This document shows positions 60,797-64,000 of a stretch of DNA of 64,000 nt, in pieces. Location of the stretch: contig NZ_CP118480.1 of NCBI RefSeq assembly GCF_030450055.1, positions 3,595,501-3,659,500 of the forward strand, given 5' to 3'. The position numbers and the translations under genes were made by a program. Within the stretch, counting starts at the first letter, position 1. Every line of letters begins with the position of its first letter. The DNA comes from Gallaecimonas kandeliae. GTDB lineage: Bacteria > Pseudomonadota > Gammaproteobacteria > Enterobacterales > Gallaecimonadaceae. The notes beneath the pieces are model-generated. The model was not told the DNA's origin, did no database searches, and was given only the letters and a program-made list of their open reading frames with translations.

Positions 60797-63700
60797 ATGC
60801 GTGCACTGTTATTCCAGCTTTTCGGCTCACCCCAATGGCAGGCGCCGCCCTGGTGGCAATGGTGCCGGGCCCACAAGGGCAAGGCCCTGGCCGGCCTGCT
60901 GGCGTTGCTGCTGATGGCGGCCGCCGCCTGGGGCGGCTGGTACTGGTACCAGCACAGGCCCCAGCCGCAGTTGCTGCATTTCAGCGTCGAAGCACCAGCC
61001 CTTACCGACTACCACAAGGACAAGGCCGTGGTGGCGCCCCTGACCCTGGCCTTCAGCGCGTCGGTGGCGCCCCTGGACGCCATCGGCAAGCCGGTCAGCG
61101 CCGGCGTCAGCCTGAGCCCGGCCCTCAACGGCCAATGGCACTGGGCCAGCGACAAGCACCTGCAGTTCCAGCCCGACGGCGACTGGCCCGTGGGCCAGGC
61201 CTTCAGCGTCCAGCTCGATGAAGGCAAGCTGCTGGCCAAGGGCATCCAACTGGACAGGGACAAGGCCGGCTTCGAGACGGCCCCCTTCAGCGCCGCCATC
61301 CAGGAGGCCCGCCTCTACCAGGATCCCCGCCACCCCGAGATCCAGCAGCTGGTGGCCACCCTCGCCTTCAGCCACCCTGTCGACACCGCCAGCGTCCAAC
61401 CCAGGCTGTCGCTGCTGCTGGGCCCAGGCCTGAGCTACCAGGGCAGCACCGCCCCCGAACTCAGCTTCGACGACAAGCACCTCTTCGCCTACCTGCATTC
61501 GGCGCCCCTGGCCATGCCCCTGGACAGCACCCGGATCAGCCTGGAAATGGACAAGGGGATCCGCGCCGCCGCCGGCGGCAACGAAGCCGGCAAGGCCAGC
61601 CAGGCGGTGGCGGTGCCGGGCCGCTACCAACTCAGCTTCGATGGCGCCGAGATCCATTTCGCCATCAACGACAACCAGCAGGCCGAGCCGGTGCTGACCA
61701 TGGAAAGCTCCAAGGGAGTCAGCGACCAGGCCCTGCAAGGCAAGGTCCACGCCTGGCTGCTGCCCAAGAAGAACCCCAAGGGCGACGACTACTGGTACGA
61801 GGAAAACACCAGCGAGGCGGTGCTGGCCCAGTCCCTGCCCCTGGAGCTGACCCAGATCCCGGGCGCCGAGGGGCTCAACCAGCTGCACAGCTTCAAGTTC
61901 AAGGCCCCGGTGGGCCGTTACCTGGCGGTGCGGGTGGACAAGCAGGTGGAAGGCCAGGGGGGCTACCTGTCCCGCCAGGCCAGCTTCTCGGTGCTGCGCA
62001 TGCCGGAATACCCCCAGGCCCTGCAATTCCTGGGGGACGGCGCCCTGTTGAGCCTCAAGGGTGACCGCCGGCTGGGTTACCTGGCCAGGGGCGTCGGCAA
62101 GGTGCAACTGGAGGTGGCCCAGCTGCTGCCAGGCCAGCTGGCCCAGCTGGTGGACCAGCGCAACGGCAGCTTCGCCAAGCCCAACCTCGACAACCAGGCC
62201 TTCGACCGCCTGGTGACCCGCACCCTCATCAAGCAGGCCCTGCCGGTGGCCGACCCCGGCCAGACCCAGTACGGCAGCCTGGATCTCGGCCCCTTCCTCA
62301 AGGACAGGCGCGGCATCTTCGTGGTCAAGCTGACCCCCGCCGCCGAGAAGGACGACCAGACCTTCGATTACTACCAGAGCGAGGCCCATGACCTGCGCTT
62401 CCTGGTGGTGACCGATCTCGGCATCCTCGCCAAACGCAGCCGCGACGGCAGCCAGGACCTCTTCGTGCAGTCCCTGGCCAGCGGCCAGCCCGTGGCCGGG
62501 GCCCAGGTGGCGGTGATCGGCCGCAACGGCCAGCCGGTGGCCGAGGCCCAGACCGACGACCAGGGCCATGCCCGCTTTGCCAAGCTGGACCAGCTGCGCC
62601 GGGAAAAGACGCCCCTGCTCTACCGGGTGGAGAAGGACGGCGACCTCTCCTTCCTGCCCATTGGGGACTGGCGCCGCCACCTGGACCTGTCCCGCTTCGA
62701 CACCGGCGGCGCCGGCGAGAGCGACGATCCCAAGGCTCTGGGGGCCTACCTCTTCACCGACCGCGGCCTCTACCGGCCGGGCGAGACAGTCCACATCGCC
62801 AGCCTGGTCAAGGGCCAGGACTGGGCGACGCCCCTGGAAGGGCTGCCGGTCAAGCTCACAGTCCTGGACCCCCGCGGCCTCAAGGTGCTGGACCGCACCT
62901 TCCAGTTGGACGGCAGCGGCTTTTCCAGCCTGGATTTTACCAGCGGCGAAGTGGCCCCGGCCGGCGACTACCAGGCCAGGCTGTCCCTCATTCGCGACAA
63001 GCACCGCCTGACCCTGCTGGGCAGCGTCGGCTTCAAGGTGCGGGACTTCGAGCCCGACCGCATCAAGGTGCGGCTGGCACTGGCCGGGGCCGACAAAACC
63101 GGCGGCCATCCGCCCATCGGCTGGCTGAAGCCGGCCGAGGTCCAGGCCCTGGTGCAGGCCGAACAGCTGTTCGGCGGCCCGGCCGGCAAGCGCCGGGTCA
63201 CGGGGGAGATGCTGCTGTCGCCCACCGACATCGGCTTCCCCCTGTGGCCCGGCTACCGCTTCGGGGTCCAGGGCAAGCTCAAGGAGTCCTTCCGTGACCA
63301 GCTGGCGGACGCCGAAACCGACGATAAGGGCCAGGCCCAGCTGCAACTGGCCCTGGACCGCTTCGAGGGCAGCACCTACAAGCTGCACCTGCTGGCCAGG
63401 GTCATGGAGGCAGGTTCTGGCCGGGGGGTCAGCGCCCAGGCCGAGGCCCTGGTGTCCAACGCCGAACTGCTGCTGGGCTACAAGGCCGACGGCGACCTCG
63501 GCTTCATCGCCAAGGGCGGCGAACGCCACGTCAGGCTGCAGGCCGTGGGCCAGGACCTCAAGGGCGTCGCCACCGCCGTCCAGGCCGAGCGCATCGAGCG
63601 GCGCTGGGTGTCGGTGCTGATCAAGCAGCAGGACGGCAGCTACCGCTACGAGTCCCGCCGCAAGGACATCAGCCTGGGTAGCCAGCCGTTGGCCCTGGCC

Positions 63701-64000
63701 GCCGATGGCCTGGACCTGGCCCTGGACACCCAGGCCCCCGGGGATCACCGCCTGCGCTTCAGCGACGCCCAGGGCCGCCAGCTCGGCCAGCTGGACTACA
63801 GCGTCGCCGGCAAGGGCAACGCCAGCCGCGCCCTGGACCGCAACGCCGAGCTGAACCTCAAGCTGGACAAGGGCCAGTACCAGCCCGGTGACGACATCCA
63901 GGTCGCCATCCAGGCGCCTTACAGCGGCGCCGGCCTCATCACCATAGAGCGGGACAAGGTCTACGCCTTCAAGTGGTTCAAGATGGACGGCACCCGCTCG
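60797..64000 (+). CDS. Alpha-2-macroglobulin family protein, 3' end outside window
   Basis: The first 1068 codons are open without a stop to the window edge. Bacterial alpha-2-macroglobulins trap proteases in the periplasm. An N-terminal anchor helix (about 30-50; AGLLALLLMAAAAWGGWYWY) replaces the lipobox seen in the Escherichia coli protein. Successive beta-sandwich (MG) domains follow, including the family hallmark FTDRGLYRPGETVH (about residue 653). The thioester region would lie downstream. AAGG/GAGGA is upstream of the ATG. A pbpC gene often follows in such loci but cannot be seen here. Confidence 0.88.
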   Translation, partial: MRALLFQLFGSPQWQAPPWWQWCRAHKGKALAGLLALLLMAAAAWGGWYWYQHRPQPQLLHFSVEAPALTDYHKDKAVVAPLTLAFSASVAPLDAIGKPVSAGVSLSPALNGQWHWASDKHLQFQPDGDWPVGQAFSVQLDEGKLLAKGIQLDRDKAGFETAPFSAAIQEARLYQDPRHPEIQQLVATLAFSHPVDTASVQPRLSLLLGPGLSYQGSTAPELSFDDKHLFAYLHSAPLAMPLDSTRISLEMDKGIRAAAGGNEAGKASQAVAVPGRYQLSFDGAEIHFAINDNQQAEPVLTMESSKGVSDQALQGKVHAWLLPKKNPKGDDYWYEENTSEAVLAQSLPLELTQIPGAEGLNQLHSFKFKAPVGRYLAVRVDKQVEGQGGYLSRQASFSVLRMPEYPQALQFLGDGALLSLKGDRRLGYLARGVGKVQLEVAQLLPGQLAQLVDQRNGSFAKPNLDNQAFDRLVTRTLIKQALPVADPGQTQYGSLDLGPFLKDRRGIFVVKLTPAAEKDDQTFDYYQSEAHDLRFLVVTDLGILAKRSRDGSQDLFVQSLASGQPVAGAQVAVIGRNGQPVAEAQTDDQGHARFAKLDQLRREKTPLLYRVEKDGDLSFLPIGDWRRHLDLSRFDTGGAGESDDPKALGAYLFTDRGLYRPGETVHIASLVKGQDWATPLEGLPVKLTVLDPRGLKVLDRTFQLDGSGFSSLDFTSGEVAPAGDYQARLSLIRDKHRLTLLGSVGFKVRDFEPDRIKVRLALAGADKTGGHPPIGWLKPAEVQALVQAEQLFGGPAGKRRVTGEMLLSPTDIGFPLWPGYRFGVQGKLKESFRDQLADAETDDKGQAQLQLALDRFEGSTYKLHLLARVMEAGSGRGVSAQAEALVSNAELLLGYKADGDLGFIAKGGERHVRLQAVGQDLKGVATAVQAERIERRWVSVLIKQQDGSYRYESRRKDISLGSQPLALAADGLDLALDTQAPGDHRLRFSDAQGRQLGQLDYSVAGKGNASRALDRNAELNLKLDKGQYQPGDDIQVAIQAPYSGAGLITIERDKVYAFKWFKMDGTRS

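Noticed and set aside
60827-63748. 973-codon open frame on the minus strand
   Set aside because: It lies antisense to the alpha-2-macroglobulin gene, is Gly/Gln/Leu-rich with no domain, and is a product of high-GC codon bias. The + frame has the family motif DRGLYRPGE.

Overview
The window is high-GC chromosomal DNA of a gammaproteobacterium. The synteny grxC-secB-gpsA-trmL, cpxP-fieF next to cpxRA, and glnA-(DUF4124)-ntrB-ntrC beside typA/bipA is typical of that class. Codon use and the mix of exported hydrolases would fit Gallaecimonas or a relative, but that genus is an inference I could not test.

Layout. 0-6.6 kb: housekeeping genes (glutaredoxin 3, SecB, GpsA, TrmL) and a complete Cpx envelope-stress module; two CpxR-type boxes (3244-3258, 6675-6689) support the naming. 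A short tandem array made of copies of the trmL 3' end lies at 2521-2786. 6.7-13.9 kb: an export operon (adaptor, ATPase, FtsX-type permease) divergent from its own sigma-54 activator and sensor kinase, with a clear -24/-12 promoter and two palindromic activator sites between them. 13.9-20.7 kb: ntrC, ntrB, a DUF4124 gene, glnA and typA, with NtrC operators. 20.7-31.1 kb: a MASE2 diguanylate cyclase, a double cupin, a DUF6351 hydrolase, a LysR regulator divergent from emrAB-like efflux genes, and a DUF885 lipoprotein.

31.2-37.8 kb is the main accessory region. GC-rich composite repeats with hairpins occur in one orientation on the left (31.25-32.47 kb) and in the opposite orientation on the right (36.6-37.7 kb). 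Between the left copies sits a lone RebB-type (R-body) gene. Inside lies an AT-rich segment (about 32.65-36.56 kb) of five unrelated + strand genes: a membrane-anchored protein, an FRG-domain protein, a zinc-ribbon/glycine-rich/DUF726 hydrolase, a PPHCP-motif protein and a two-TM protein. Three of its spacers look like integron attC sites, so it may be a cassette block without a visible integrase, and possibly a defence locus.

37.8-48 kb: small lipoproteins, an AraC/VOC pair, an MddA-like methyltransferase, an ImpA-type metalloprotease lipoprotein, DUF2164, a membrane-anchored glutaredoxin, a CocE-type hydrolase and an AEC transporter. 48.1-50.6 kb: a putative polymorphic toxin followed by three tandem paralogous putative immunity genes, each translationally coupled through the same 8-nt ATGGATAA overlap. 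The module is bracketed by a 19-bp perfect direct repeat of the 3' end of the neighbouring phospholipase-D gene, suggesting it was inserted there as a unit. 50.6-64 kb: a ClsC-like PLD enzyme, a lipoprotein, an FAA hydrolase, an HDOD-GAF regulator, a retropepsin-like protease, a yeast-Fcy1-like cytosine deaminase, a HExxH secreted protein, oligopeptidase B, and the first 1068 codons of an alpha-2-macroglobulin that runs off the end.

No tRNA, rRNA, CRISPR array or insertion-sequence transposase was seen. The best candidates for undescribed biology are the toxin/triple-immunity insertion (48.1-50.6 kb) and the AT-rich cassette island with its inverted repeats and RebB gene (31.2-37.8 kb).
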